64,000 nucleotides of DNA from Oscillospiraceae bacterium (lineage in GTDB: Bacteria > Bacillota > Clostridia > Oscillospirales > Acutalibacteraceae). Below the pieces are notes generated by a model. It saw only the letters and a list, made by a program, of their open reading frames with translations, ran no database searches and had not been told where the DNA came from. The stretch is taken from contig JAIRXF010000017.1 of the NCBI GenBank assembly GCA_031268405.1, forward strand, positions 33,343 to 97,342, read 5' to 3'. Positions 1 through 8,189 of the stretch are shown one piece after another (position 1 is the first letter of the stretch; every line of letters starts with the position of its first letter). The translations under genes and the position numbers were made by a program.

Positions 1-987
1 GTTCGGAAAAATATTTTACCGGCAACGAAAGATGCCGCGGAACTTCAGAAATTGGTAAAACAGATTGAAGTAACTGTGAACCAAATCAAGTCCAACTTCC
101 TTGACCGCCGCGCGGCCCTGGTCGATTATTATTTAGAAAATTTTTTTGGTGTCTTCGAGCGTGTTTTACGGGGTGAAGAAATCAAAGACGAGGATATAAA
201 TATTATTAAAAATACTATGGTTTTGATTCATTCAGAATACCCTCAATTATTCCCGCTGCGCGAGATGCGCACAGAAGATAGCGAGGGCGACAAAAAAGTA
301 AGGGAACTGCAAATGGAAGAGATTTTTAAAGAAACACCAATCACTGATACACAGAAGAATGCTTTTTCTGAAGCTAGTTTTTTATTGAGTTTTTTTGAAG
401 AACAATATTGGGCAGATGACTTTATCAGCGGGCTGATAAGCATTGTATCGGATTTTTTGAAAGAGGAACGCAAAAAAGAAGGGGAGGAACCTAGCAGCAG
501 AATTACTTTCGACGAGACTGGCACAGTAAATCCCCTAGATGAATCATCGCTGTCAGACACCTACGAAGAAGAAAAACTCGACGATAGCAAAGGTAAAGAA
601 TCCAAAGGTACTCAGACAGACGCTGACGACTCAAAAAATAAATCATCGATGCCGCTGAAAAAAAGCAACAGTAGCGACCCAAGCAAAACCGGTGCTGCTG
701 CAGTTGATCCCAATAAAAAACAAAAATTGAATAATGCTAAAGGAATCGCACCTCTAATGGACACAGAACCTTCAAGCATTAAAGGTAATAATATTGGCGG
801 AAAAGGCGGTGGTTGGAATGATGATATCTTTGGCAAAGCAGGTAAAGTTCCAGGTACAAGCGATAATTTTAATATGAATCAATCATTGTTTTTAGCAATT
901 ATTTCCTCAATCACTTCACTTGTCTTCGGAAGTTTTTTGATTTCAAATCTTAAAAAAAGAAAAGGAAGCAATTTGAAGTTACGATAA
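1..987 (+). CDS. Partial surface protein with C-terminal sorting-like signal
   Basis: The reading frame is open to the left edge of the window, so the gene starts upstream; the TTG at 52 is only the first in-frame start codon inside the window. The visible 328 residues begin with a helical, charged region. From about residue 160 counted from the TTG they turn into a Ser/Asp/Lys-rich low-complexity linker. They end with VPGTSDN (847-867), a hydrophobic segment of about 20 residues and the basic tail NLKKRKGSNLKLR. This order is that of Gram-positive cell-wall sorting signals, but the motif is not LPxTG. The next gene carries the same layout. A hairpin with a T-run follows the stop codon. I do not recognise the N-terminal region. 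Cell-surface location is an inference; function is unknown. Confidence 0.75.
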   Translation, partial: VRKNILPATKDAAELQKLVKQIEVTVNQIKSNFLDRRAALVDYYLENFFGVFERVLRGEEIKDEDINIIKNTMVLIHSEYPQLFPLREMRTEDSEGDKKVRELQMEEIFKETPITDTQKNAFSEASFLLSFFEEQYWADDFISGLISIVSDFLKEERKKEGEEPSSRITFDETGTVNPLDESSLSDTYEEEKLDDSKGKESKGTQTDADDSKNKSSMPLKKSNSSDPSKTGAAAVDPNKKQKLNNAKGIAPLMDTEPSSIKGNNIGGKGGGWNDDIFGKAGKVPGTSDNFNMNQSLFLAIISSITSLVFGSFLISNLKKRKGSNLKLR

Positions 988-1004
988 GAACTATAAACAA
1001 TTAC

Positions 1005-1042
1005 AATCCATCTCCAAAAAGGGGGTGGATTTGTTTTTATTT
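1005..1042 (+). terminator. Rho-independent terminator of the first surface gene
   Basis: An 11-bp stem (1005-1015 with 1021-1031, two G-T pairs) closes a five-A loop and is followed by a T-rich tract. It lies 18 bases after the stop codon. Confidence 0.8.
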
Positions 1043-1103
1043 TACAAATTCTACAGGTAAAATATATAATAATATATTATTATATAAATATTTTAATTAT
1101 TTA

Positions 1104-1132
1104 TTGACTTTTATAAGTTTTAATGTTAGAAT
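1104..1132 (+). promoter_or_regulatory. Vegetative-type promoter with long leader
   Basis: TTGACT (1104-1109), a 17-base spacer and TAGAAT (1127-1132) closely match a sigma-A promoter. Transcription from here would give a leader of about 215 bases before the ATG at 1354. The leader holds a perfect 8-bp hairpin (1174-1181 with 1189-1196) and no open frame of note. I do not recognise a known riboswitch in it. Confidence 0.6.
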
Positions 1133-1353
1133 ATAAGTGTAGTAAGTTAAGTATGTGCAATTTCAACAATACTCTATGTATACATCAAATACATAGCAAC
1201 GTAGCGAGCAAATTTTTCTTTATTTTAAGAAATTTTAGAATTTTAAGCTTGTTTGATTAAATAGTTGTGAGTTTTTGTAACGTCGATGTTGTAATCCCGA
1301 ATAAGCCGCATATTTTGCTTACTTGAAATTAATTTTTTGGAGGATTTATTTTT

Positions 1354-1815
1354 ATGAAGAGTAAAAGAGTAGTTTCGTTGTTAGCTTTTGCTATGTTGTT
1401 TTCTTTTGTGGGATCCTTTGCGGTTAACGAATCTTTTAATGTTAGCGCAGAAGGAGGTACTGGTGAGTCCAAGCAAAAAAAAGAAGTACCTCATGGCAAA
1501 TCAAAGAAAGTTGATGCCAAGCCAGATGGGCAACCAAAAAATAATCCCGAAGATAAGTCAAAAAAACCCGATGGTAAATCAAAAGAAGAAGTTGAAAATG
1601 CAAAAAAAGAAGTTAAAAATAGCAAGATTAACACCGAAAAAGATGGCGACAAAGACGGTGACAAAGATGGCAAGGGTGGCGGAAAATCTGTTCCAGCAAC
1701 AGCTGACAATTCAAATTCGAGCTTCCTAATTTTTGCAATGGCCTCTTTACTTGCCTCGGTTGTTGGTTTTGGATATTTGTTAAATTCAAATCTTAAGAAA
1801 AGAAGAAGTATTTAG
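1354..1815 (+). CDS. Small secreted Lys-rich protein with sorting-like signal
   Basis: The 153-residue protein starts at ATG behind a clear GGAGG (about 1339-1343). Residues 1-32 form a signal peptide with a basic start, a hydrophobic core and a likely cleavage near NVSA. Residues 33-111 are a Lys/Asp/Gly-rich low-complexity stretch with DGDK repeats, probably an extended wall spacer. Residues 113-119 read VPATADN, followed by a hydrophobic segment and the tail NLKKRRSI. This ending parallels the upstream gene, so both are probably handled by the same anchoring enzyme; no sortase gene is in the window. There is no recognisable folded domain, so the protein may be a short anchored coat or spacer protein. 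A frame on the other strand here is a shadow. Confidence 0.8.
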   Translation: MKSKRVVSLLAFAMLFSFVGSFAVNESFNVSAEGGTGESKQKKEVPHGKSKKVDAKPDGQPKNNPEDKSKKPDGKSKEEVENAKKEVKNSKINTEKDGDKDGDKDGKGGGKSVPATADNSNSSFLIFAMASLLASVVGFGYLLNSNLKKRRSI

Positions 1816-1858
1816 ATTTAACTAAAATTTAAAAACTAAGCTTTAAGGTTTAAGTTAC

Positions 1859-1899
1859 AAGCCCATTCTGTTTATTGCAGAGTGGGTTTTATTATTGTT
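1859..1899 (+). terminator. Rho-independent terminator
   Basis: A 12-bp stem with two G-T pairs (1859-1870 with 1878-1889) around a seven-base loop is followed by a T-rich run. It ends the small surface-protein transcript. Confidence 0.75.
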
Positions 1900-1991
1900 T
1901 CTTGATAAAAATGCATTGATCAATTAAAGCAACTGCGTTAAAGTTAAATCTGGTCATCGAACACTTGACGTTTGATAATCAAACGGATGTT

Positions 1992-2381
1992 TTAAACGCA
2001 AATAAAATCTTTTATTTTTTCAAATTTTTTCTCCCCTACTCCACTTACATTTTTAATGTCATTTATATCAAGAAATAATCCAAACTCTTCTCTTTTTTTA
2101 ACTATTCTTTCGGCAATAGATCTACCAATTCCGGGAAGATTTTCCGAAAGATCTTCCACACTCGAAAGGTTAATATTAATTTTTTCTTCCGATTCAAATT
2201 CGAGATCTTTTTTTTGTTCAGAATTACATTCATACAACTCTTCTGTATTTTTACCATCTATATATATGATCTCTTCCATATCCGTTTTGGGCGCAAAGAA
2301 GGCATTATAAAAAACTGTTGCTGAACATAATATTAAGGCAACCACAACTAAAAAACGTATTTGTTTTCTTTGAGAATCCAC
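1992..2381 (-). CDS. ComEA-like helix-hairpin-helix DNA-binding protein
   Basis: The 129-residue protein has one N-terminal membrane segment (about residues 10-30), an acidic linker, and a C-terminal pair of helix-hairpin-helix motifs. The first reads INLSSVEDLSENLPGIGRS and the second lies around NVSGVGEKKFEKI. This is the layout of ComEA, the membrane-held DNA receptor of natural transformation, but without the SLBB domain found in longer family members. It is an isolated gene with no comEB or comEC beside it. Such short proteins are often annotated only as helix-hairpin-helix proteins, so a competence role is inferred from the family. Confidence 0.75.
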   Translation of the reverse strand: MDSQRKQIRFLVVVALILCSATVFYNAFFAPKTDMEEIIYIDGKNTEELYECNSEQKKDLEFESEEKININLSSVEDLSENLPGIGRSIAERIVKKREEFGLFLDINDIKNVSGVGEKKFEKIKDFICV

Positions 2382-2489
2382 AATGAAATCACCACTTTCG
2401 CATCAAAAATATCTACCTGGGATTCTAGCATGGTTGTTTTTTGTTTTCAACACATAAAATTTTAGCAGTTACCTTTATTTTCGAAGAAT

Positions 2490-2518
2490 TTGACTGAAAA
2501 AATTTAAAACAGTAAAAT
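2490..2518 (+). promoter_or_regulatory. Sigma-A type promoter for the sugar transferase
   Basis: TTGACT (2490-2495), 17 bases, then TAAAAT (2513-2518). It lies about 110 bases upstream of the transferase start. Confidence 0.6.
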
Positions 2519-2628
2519 CTTCATAGTGTTTGTTGGAATCGAATTTGTTGTTTGTTCATTCTAAAGTCAATTAGGAATTTTAAGATTTTCGCAAAATAAA
2601 TTTAAAATTGAACGAGGGAGAGGGTGCG

Positions 2629-3330
2629 GTGTTTTTAACTAAATGGGATAAATTGCCTGAAGATATGAAAAATGATAAAGTTCTAAAATATTACCAAAAT
2701 ATAAAAAAAAAGCCCCTTCAGTTAGTAATTAAACGTTTTTTTGATATTGTATTTTCTTTGGTTCTGTGCATATTTCTTACACCGCTTGCCATCTTAATTT
2801 CAATTTTTATAAAAATTGATTCTCCTGGTCCAGTTTTTTTTAAACAGAAGAGAGTTGCCAGATATGGAAAAATTTTTATGATTCTTAAATTTCGGACAAT
2901 GGTTGAAAATGCTGAAAATAAAGGGCCACTCATAACTGTGAATGAAGATAAAAGAATAACTAGAGTTGGCAAAATTATAAGAAGATTTCGTTTTGATGAA
3001 CTTCCGCAAATATTTAACGTTTTGATCGGAGACATGAGTTTTGTTGGAACAAGACCCGAAATTCAAAAATATGTTTTGTCTTATACCGACGAAATGAAAG
3101 CCACTCTTTTGATGCCTCCGGGAGTGACCTCATTTGCAAGTATAAAATTTGAAAATGAAGAATTTTTAATTAAAAAAAGTGAAGATGTTGATTTTATTTA
3201 TCTAAACGAAATTTTACCGCAAAAAATGAAATACAATCTTTTATATCTTAAAAATTTTAATTTTTGGTTTGATGTAAAATTAGAATTAAAAACTATTTTT
3301 TTGGTTTTAAAGACAATTTTCAATAAATGA
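2629..3330 (+). CDS. Polyprenyl-phosphate sugar-1-phosphate transferase
   Basis: This is a bacterial sugar transferase (PF02397 type, as in PglC and WcaJ C-termini), which moves a sugar-1-phosphate from a nucleotide sugar to a lipid carrier to start surface glycan synthesis. After a short lead comes a hydrophobic re-entrant/membrane helix (VFSLVLCIFLTPLAILISIF). The conserved DSPGPVFFKQKR, LKFRTM, DELPQIFNVLIGDMSFVGTRPE and PPGVTSF motifs follow. The GTG at 2629 is preferred over the TTG at 2608 because a run of GAGGGAGAGGG lies just before it. It faces the acyltransferase gene 27 bases away. The donor sugar cannot be told from sequence. Confidence 0.88.
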   Translation: MFLTKWDKLPEDMKNDKVLKYYQNIKKKPLQLVIKRFFDIVFSLVLCIFLTPLAILISIFIKIDSPGPVFFKQKRVARYGKIFMILKFRTMVENAENKGPLITVNEDKRITRVGKIIRRFRFDELPQIFNVLIGDMSFVGTRPEIQKYVLSYTDEMKATLLMPPGVTSFASIKFENEEFLIKKSEDVDFIYLNEILPQKMKYNLLYLKNFNFWFDVKLELKTIFLVLKTIFNK

Positions 3331-3357
3331 TTGATTTGAAGCAAAAACACAAAAGCG

Positions 3358-4413
3358 TTAACCTCTGTATGTGATAATTGTGTTGGTATTTTGATCGAAG
3401 TTTTTATCATTTTCTATTCTGAGATTTATCAAGTATTCAAATTTTTCTTTATCGAAAATAATTTTTCCTATATAAAAGTCAATAATACCGTCTTTATTGA
3501 ATTTCTTTTTAAAAGAAAAGAGGTTATCTTCGCCGTCGATTCCTCCGCCAAGATGAAAGTTTTTAATGCTATTTTTTGAACACCAAACAGCAGATTCAAA
3601 CAGTATTAAATCGTTAGCTGAAAAGTTCCTGTATTCACTTTTTGTACCACTCAAATGATAATGGGCATGATTTTTACAGTATAGGATAATTGAAGAAGCA
3701 ATGGTTTTATTTTTATAGTTTGCATAAAAAAATGCAAGATTTTCGCTCATATTTTTAGTCATATATTCGAAATATTCATTATTGAAATAATAGTATTTGT
3801 TTGCATCATTCTTGTTCATTGTCTCTAGATATATTTCTATAAATTTATCAAAATCTTCGCCTTTATCTATTTTTATTTTAACACCAAGTTTCTGGGCCTT
3901 ACGTATTGTATTTCGGCATTTACTGGAGATATTTTTAACGATTTTTTCTTGATTTTCTGTATCAATATATACAGTTTTCTTTAACTTTATAATTTTACAA
4001 AACTTTTCAAACCCGCATTGATTTTGTAAAGTGGGATGAAATCTTATAAATAGACTAACAATGTTATTATTTATACAATATGTTGTAAATTTATCAAAAA
4101 AATTATCCAAGAATTTATAACTTTTTCTTTGATTTTCGACAAGAAAACCACTATATCCGTATGGAGTGGAAAGATCATAGAATTTATTGTTTTCGATTAA
4201 ATTTTCAAATTTTCTGCATTTGGAAATATCTTTTTTTAAAGCTACAAGGCAAATTTTTGCTTCTTTCTCTTCATAATAAAATAGCATGGGATCTCCATCA
4301 CCACATAAAGAACACAACAACGAGTAACAACTTTTAAAATAGATATCATTGTTTTTAAATTTTTCAACAATGCTATCCCATTTATTTTTATTAGATTCTT
4401 TGAGAATTATCAC
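3358..4413 (-). CDS. FemAB/GNAT-type acyltransferase of a surface-glycan locus
   Basis: The 351-residue protein belongs to the FemAB-like N-acyltransferase superfamily (PF13480 type). Features are SSKCRNTIRKAQKLGVKI near the middle, then a second GNAT-like half with HYHLSGTKSEYRNFSANDLI and FHLGGG, followed by FKKKF. Relatives add amino acids to peptidoglycan bridges or acyl groups to amino sugars. It follows the nucleotidyltransferase with a one-base gap, so the two are translationally coupled, which argues for acylation of the sugar activated by that enzyme. Its GTG start has its best GGAGG (4436-4440) rather far upstream, inside the preceding gene, consistent with reinitiation. The substrate is not established. 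Confidence 0.75.
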   Translation of the reverse strand: MIILKESNKNKWDSIVEKFKNNDIYFKSCYSLLCSLCGDGDPMLFYYEEKEAKICLVALKKDISKCRKFENLIENNKFYDLSTPYGYSGFLVENQRKSYKFLDNFFDKFTTYCINNNIVSLFIRFHPTLQNQCGFEKFCKIIKLKKTVYIDTENQEKIVKNISSKCRNTIRKAQKLGVKIKIDKGEDFDKFIEIYLETMNKNDANKYYYFNNEYFEYMTKNMSENLAFFYANYKNKTIASSIILYCKNHAHYHLSGTKSEYRNFSANDLILFESAVWCSKNSIKNFHLGGGIDGEDNLFSFKKKFNKDGIIDFYIGKIIFDKEKFEYLINLRIENDKNFDQNTNTIITYRG

Positions 4414-4414
4414 G

Positions 4415-5503
4415 TCAATTTCTATGTTCTGAGTACCTCCTTGAATCGGTTTTATAAAAGAGTTTTACCATTTTTTCAAGATTTTTGGGTTGACCCATGT
4501 CTTGCCACAAATCTTCTAAAATTCTATACACGCCCACTTTTTTGTTTGAATCAATACATTTTTTTATTACATCTGTGATGTCTATAGGTTCATTTTTTGT
4601 TATAAAATCTAAAAATTCTGGCTCTATTACATAAAATCCAGTGTTTGTAACGAAAGGTATGTTGGGCTTTTCTTCTATACTTCTCACATTGTTTTTTTCG
4701 TCAATTTTTATTATGCCATAAGGAAGGTTTATATTTTTTTTCACACAAACGAGAGTTATCATATTTTGTTGTTTTTTGTGATAATCGTAAATTTCAATAT
4801 AACTTTCATCTATAGTAATGTCGCAATTCGTTATAAAAAAAGTTTTATCTACAACGGATTCAAGAAGTTTTAATCCACCTCCAGTTCCAAGTGGTTCGGC
4901 TTCTTCTATGAATTTGATTTTATAATTACTGTTAAGTTCGCTGAAATAAGCTTTAATTAAATTTTTTTTATGGTTAATAATCATATAAAAGTTATCGTAA
5001 TTAAATTCTCTAAAATTTTCTATTATTCTTTCTGTGATCGTATAATTTCCTATTGGAATAAGGGGTTTTGGCAGAATATTTGAATAATTTTTTAGACGAG
5101 ATCCTTTTCCTCCCGCCATTATTATCACCGGAGTATCTGATTTTGCCAGGGCGGGAATGCTTTCAAATTTTAAAATTTTATCTATTAATGCAATGGATAT
5201 TAAATCATGGTTTTCATCCAAAACTGGTAGGCAGTTTATTTTAGATTTTAAGATTATTTCTTTAGATTTTAAAATTTCATGTTTTTTTATATACATAAAA
5301 TTGTAATTTGCAATTCTGGATGCGGCAATTGAAAGATTATTTGATTTTAATAAATAGCGCCTAATATCGCCATCAGTTAAACTTGCTTTTACTCTATTTT
5401 TAAAATCTTTTAAAAAAACAATACCGTGAGTATTCAAATTAATGGCCCTCATTGCTTTGGTAAGATCTTCGTTTTCTGGTATCAAAAAATCTGTTTTTTT
5501 CAC
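4415..5503 (-). CDS. CBS-domain sugar nucleotidyltransferase
   Basis: The 362-residue protein has two CBS repeats in about residues 1-115. A nucleotidyltransferase domain follows with the signature GGKGSRLKNYSNILPKPLIP. It also has EEAEPLGTGGGL and the metal-binding ITNCDITID. This architecture matches PtmE-type enzymes, which activate hexosamine-1-phosphate on the way to legionaminic-acid-like sugars, but the rest of that pathway is not nearby. The start is GTG behind AAGGAG with a six-base gap. It forms an operon with the downstream acyltransferase, and with the facing sugar transferase it suggests a compact glycan-modification locus. Sugar and nucleotide specificity are unknown. Confidence 0.8.
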   Translation of the reverse strand: MKKTDFLIPENEDLTKAMRAINLNTHGIVFLKDFKNRVKASLTDGDIRRYLLKSNNLSIAASRIANYNFMYIKKHEILKSKEIILKSKINCLPVLDENHDLISIALIDKILKFESIPALAKSDTPVIIMAGGKGSRLKNYSNILPKPLIPIGNYTITERIIENFREFNYDNFYMIINHKKNLIKAYFSELNSNYKIKFIEEAEPLGTGGGLKLLESVVDKTFFITNCDITIDESYIEIYDYHKKQQNMITLVCVKKNINLPYGIIKIDEKNNVRSIEEKPNIPFVTNTGFYVIEPEFLDFITKNEPIDITDVIKKCIDSNKKVGVYRILEDLWQDMGQPKNLEKMVKLFYKTDSRRYSEHRN

Positions 5504-5552
5504 AGTTACTCCTTCTTTGTCCGATTGTATTTTGGTTTTTAATATGTGATTT

Positions 5553-6764
5553 TTAATCTGTGGGGCAAATGTAATTAAGTTTTTCTATAATTTTTCCCTT
5601 TTTTAAAAAAATTCTTGTAACTCGTTTACCTATCACGCAAATAAGTTCATAATTTATCCTATTGGAAAGGAAAGCAAGTTCATTAATATCAATTTTTTCG
5701 TCATTGTCCTGCCCAAAAATTGTAACAATGGAATTTATTGTTACACCGGGAATGTTGCTGATATCTAGAATGAGCTGGTCCATGCAAACCGCACCCACAA
5801 TTGGCGCTTTTTTGCCACATACCATCATCTTTGCTTTGCTAGAAAGAATTCTTGGGTACCCATCTGCGTATCCAACGGGAACTACCGCCACGACAGTTTC
5901 TTGCTTTGCATAGAAAGTTCTGTTATAGCTCACCGCGGAATTTGGCTTTATTTTTTTTATTTGAGAAATAGTTGTTTTCCATTGCATTGCGGGGTGTAAT
6001 TGTGTATGAGTTTTTATTTTATTAGAAGGCAAAAGACCATAAAGTATTATTCCGGCGCGAACCATATCCATATTCATGTGCGGATAATTAAGAATAGCAC
6101 CGCTATTGCTGCAATGATTTAGCTTAAATTCAATGCCGTGATCTCTTAATTTTTTTATAGCACTTTTAAAATTATTAAATTGCCATGCGGTGTAATCGTC
6201 TGGATTTTTTGAATTGTCGGATTCTGAAAAATGAGTAAACAATCCTTTGGCAATCAGATGTTTTAAATTGAATATTTCTCGAATTTCATTTATCGTGCAT
6301 TCGTCTTCACTTTCATCTTGATAAACAAGCCCCATTCTATTCATGCCCGTGTCGAGTTTTATGTGAATATTTATATTAAAATCAAGGTACGATGCCTTTT
6401 GGGAGAGCTCTTTTGCATATTCTAGCGATGCAACCGTTTGAGTTATTGAATACAACGCAAGTTTGTTAACCATGTTAGGTTGAGTGTGTCCGAGCACAAG
6501 TATTGGCAAGTAGACTCCGTTTTTTCTTATTTGTATAGCTTCTTCAAGGTTAGAAACGGCCAACCAATCGGCTCCAAGATTCTGATAAAGTCGCGAGAGA
6601 AAACCAGCGCCGTGGCCATACGCATCTGCTTTTACAACACACATTATCTTGCTGTTTTTATTTACGATATTTCTAACATTTCTGTAATTTTTTTCTAATG
6701 CATCAGAGTTTATTTCTATCCATGTTCTCTTAAGAAAACTTTCCAAAATTTCCTCCTGACTCAT
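5553..6764 (-). CDS. alr: Alanine racemase
   Basis: This PLP enzyme interconverts L- and D-alanine for peptidoglycan. The PLP lysine lies in VVKADAYGHGA near residue 46, the family motif HIKLDTGMNRMG is present, and the C-terminal domain carries the catalytic tyrosine in VSYNRTFYA and the AVCMDQLILD motif. The length of 403 is slightly above usual. The ATG at 6764 has only a weak ribosome site. A strong CAGGAGG lies inside the first codons, five bases before TTG at 6746, so the real start may be that TTG, which trims six residues. A promoter sits just upstream. Confidence 0.95.
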   Translation of the reverse strand: MSQEEILESFLKRTWIEINSDALEKNYRNVRNIVNKNSKIMCVVKADAYGHGAGFLSRLYQNLGADWLAVSNLEEAIQIRKNGVYLPILVLGHTQPNMVNKLALYSITQTVASLEYAKELSQKASYLDFNINIHIKLDTGMNRMGLVYQDESEDECTINEIREIFNLKHLIAKGLFTHFSESDNSKNPDDYTAWQFNNFKSAIKKLRDHGIEFKLNHCSNSGAILNYPHMNMDMVRAGIILYGLLPSNKIKTHTQLHPAMQWKTTISQIKKIKPNSAVSYNRTFYAKQETVVAVVPVGYADGYPRILSSKAKMMVCGKKAPIVGAVCMDQLILDISNIPGVTINSIVTIFGQDNDEKIDINELAFLSNRINYELICVIGKRVTRIFLKKGKIIEKLNYICPTD

Positions 6765-6781
6765 AATATCCCACTTACGCT

Positions 6782-6809
6782 ATTGTACTACAAAAAAAAT
6801 AATTGTAAA
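6782..6809 (-). promoter_or_regulatory. Promoter of alr
   Basis: On the minus strand TTTACA (6804-6809), a 16-base spacer and TACAAT (6782-6787) form a sigma-A-like promoter just upstream of alr. Confidence 0.55.
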
Positions 6810-6998
6810 ATATTTTGACGAGTGTTAAAATTTACGGGTGAGAGATAATTTTAACTTTGTTGTACCGTGCAACTGCGCTGAATAAAGATTATTATGTATT
6901 TTTTATTGTTTGAAGTTTTGTTTAAATGATTACTACCGTGTGCTGTGACAATTTTAATGGGAGTACTTGCTTCTTCTGATAAAGGGTGGTGAGGATTT

Positions 6999-8066
6999 GT
7001 GGGCAAAAAAATAAATACCGAGTATCTGTTTTTACTTTTTACTTTGGTTGTAACCATCACGGGGGTTGTTGTTTTATTTTCCGCTTTTCTTGATCACGAT
7101 GACAAAATATATGATTCTGCGAGCGAAATTATGGGGGTAAAAATTCAACAAACTGTTTACGGAGATAGCGCACAAAAAGCTTCGAGAGCGGCGGAAAAGC
7201 AGATTAATCTACTTTTTTCTCAAGTTTCTTGGCGCAATGATGATTCTCAAGTCAAAAAAATAAATGATGAGTCAGAAAATGAATGGATCAGCACAAGCCC
7301 TGGAATTTTGAGTATATTAATTAAAAGTCTAAATGTAGCTCAAGACAGCGAGGGTGCTTTCGACCCCACGATTTTACCACTTTCTGTTGTTTGGCATTTT
7401 TATTTGGAAAAAAAGAGTACCCCTAGTATCGAAGAGATTAACGAGGGTTTAAAATACGTTAATTATAAGTACCTTAAAGTAAACAAGGAGGTGTTAAAGG
7501 CTAGACTTTTTAACGAGAAGTCGCGCCTAGATTTAGATTCTGTTACAGACGGAGCAGCTTGTAGTGTTGCCATAAAGCAATATCAAGAAAATGGAGCCCC
7601 CGCGGGAATTATTCGCGTGGGTAACAGTGTGGGAGTTTATGGTAACAAGAAAGATAATGGACCTTTTAGGGTTAATATTTTGCATCCATTCAAGAGAAGT
7701 GAGGGTGTGAATTTTGGCTTTTTAGAAGTGAAAAATACCTGCGTTTCCACTGTTGGTTTTGGCGAAAATAGCTTTTATCAAGATGGTAAATTTTTCCATG
7801 AAATTATAAACCCGCTTACTGGATTTCCTGTTGACAACGATCTCGTTTCCGTTACGGTTGTTCATTATGACGGTGTAATTGCAAGTGCGTTGGCTAGAGC
7901 TTGTTTTGTTCTAGGAAAAGACAAAGGAATTTTACTTTTGGATAAGTACGAAGCGGGCGGAGTTTTTATTGATGGGCAGAAAAATGTATTTACAACGGAA
8001 AACACCAAAGAAACTTTGGACATTGTAAACATTGGTGGACCTGATGGTTTTAATGTTAAGCATTAG
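6999..8066 (+). CDS. ApbE-family protein with altered metal-binding residues
   Basis: The 355-residue protein has an N-terminal membrane segment (residues 9-29) and the full ApbE fold, recognised by AFDPTILPLSVVW, HEIINPLTGFPVDNDLVSVTVV and the C-terminal strand. ApbE enzymes transfer FMN from FAD to Thr/Ser of RnfG/NqrC-type proteins outside the cell. Here the metal-site region usually reading A-D-A-x-x-T reads ASALAR, so the Asp is Ser296 and the Thr is Arg300. The usual G(I/V)(A/G)(K/E)GY segment reads SVTDGAA, and the nucleotide-loop VGG is VGN. These changes suggest loss of flavin transferase chemistry or a new role. No rnf, nqr or FMN-binding-domain gene is nearby. Start is GTG behind GTGAGGA. 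Confidence 0.8.
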   Translation: MGKKINTEYLFLLFTLVVTITGVVVLFSAFLDHDDKIYDSASEIMGVKIQQTVYGDSAQKASRAAEKQINLLFSQVSWRNDDSQVKKINDESENEWISTSPGILSILIKSLNVAQDSEGAFDPTILPLSVVWHFYLEKKSTPSIEEINEGLKYVNYKYLKVNKEVLKARLFNEKSRLDLDSVTDGAACSVAIKQYQENGAPAGIIRVGNSVGVYGNKKDNGPFRVNILHPFKRSEGVNFGFLEVKNTCVSTVGFGENSFYQDGKFFHEIINPLTGFPVDNDLVSVTVVHYDGVIASALARACFVLGKDKGILLLDKYEAGGVFIDGQKNVFTTENTKETLDIVNIGGPDGFNVKH

Positions 8067-8189
8067 CGAGATTGAATTGCAAAAATTTGAAATGATTTGT
8101 GTGGGTGATGGCTTATTGAGGATTTGAAAATTTTACTGGATTATGCAAAGATATAGCCGAATGGATTTTAGAAAGGGAAGTGGGCCGTT

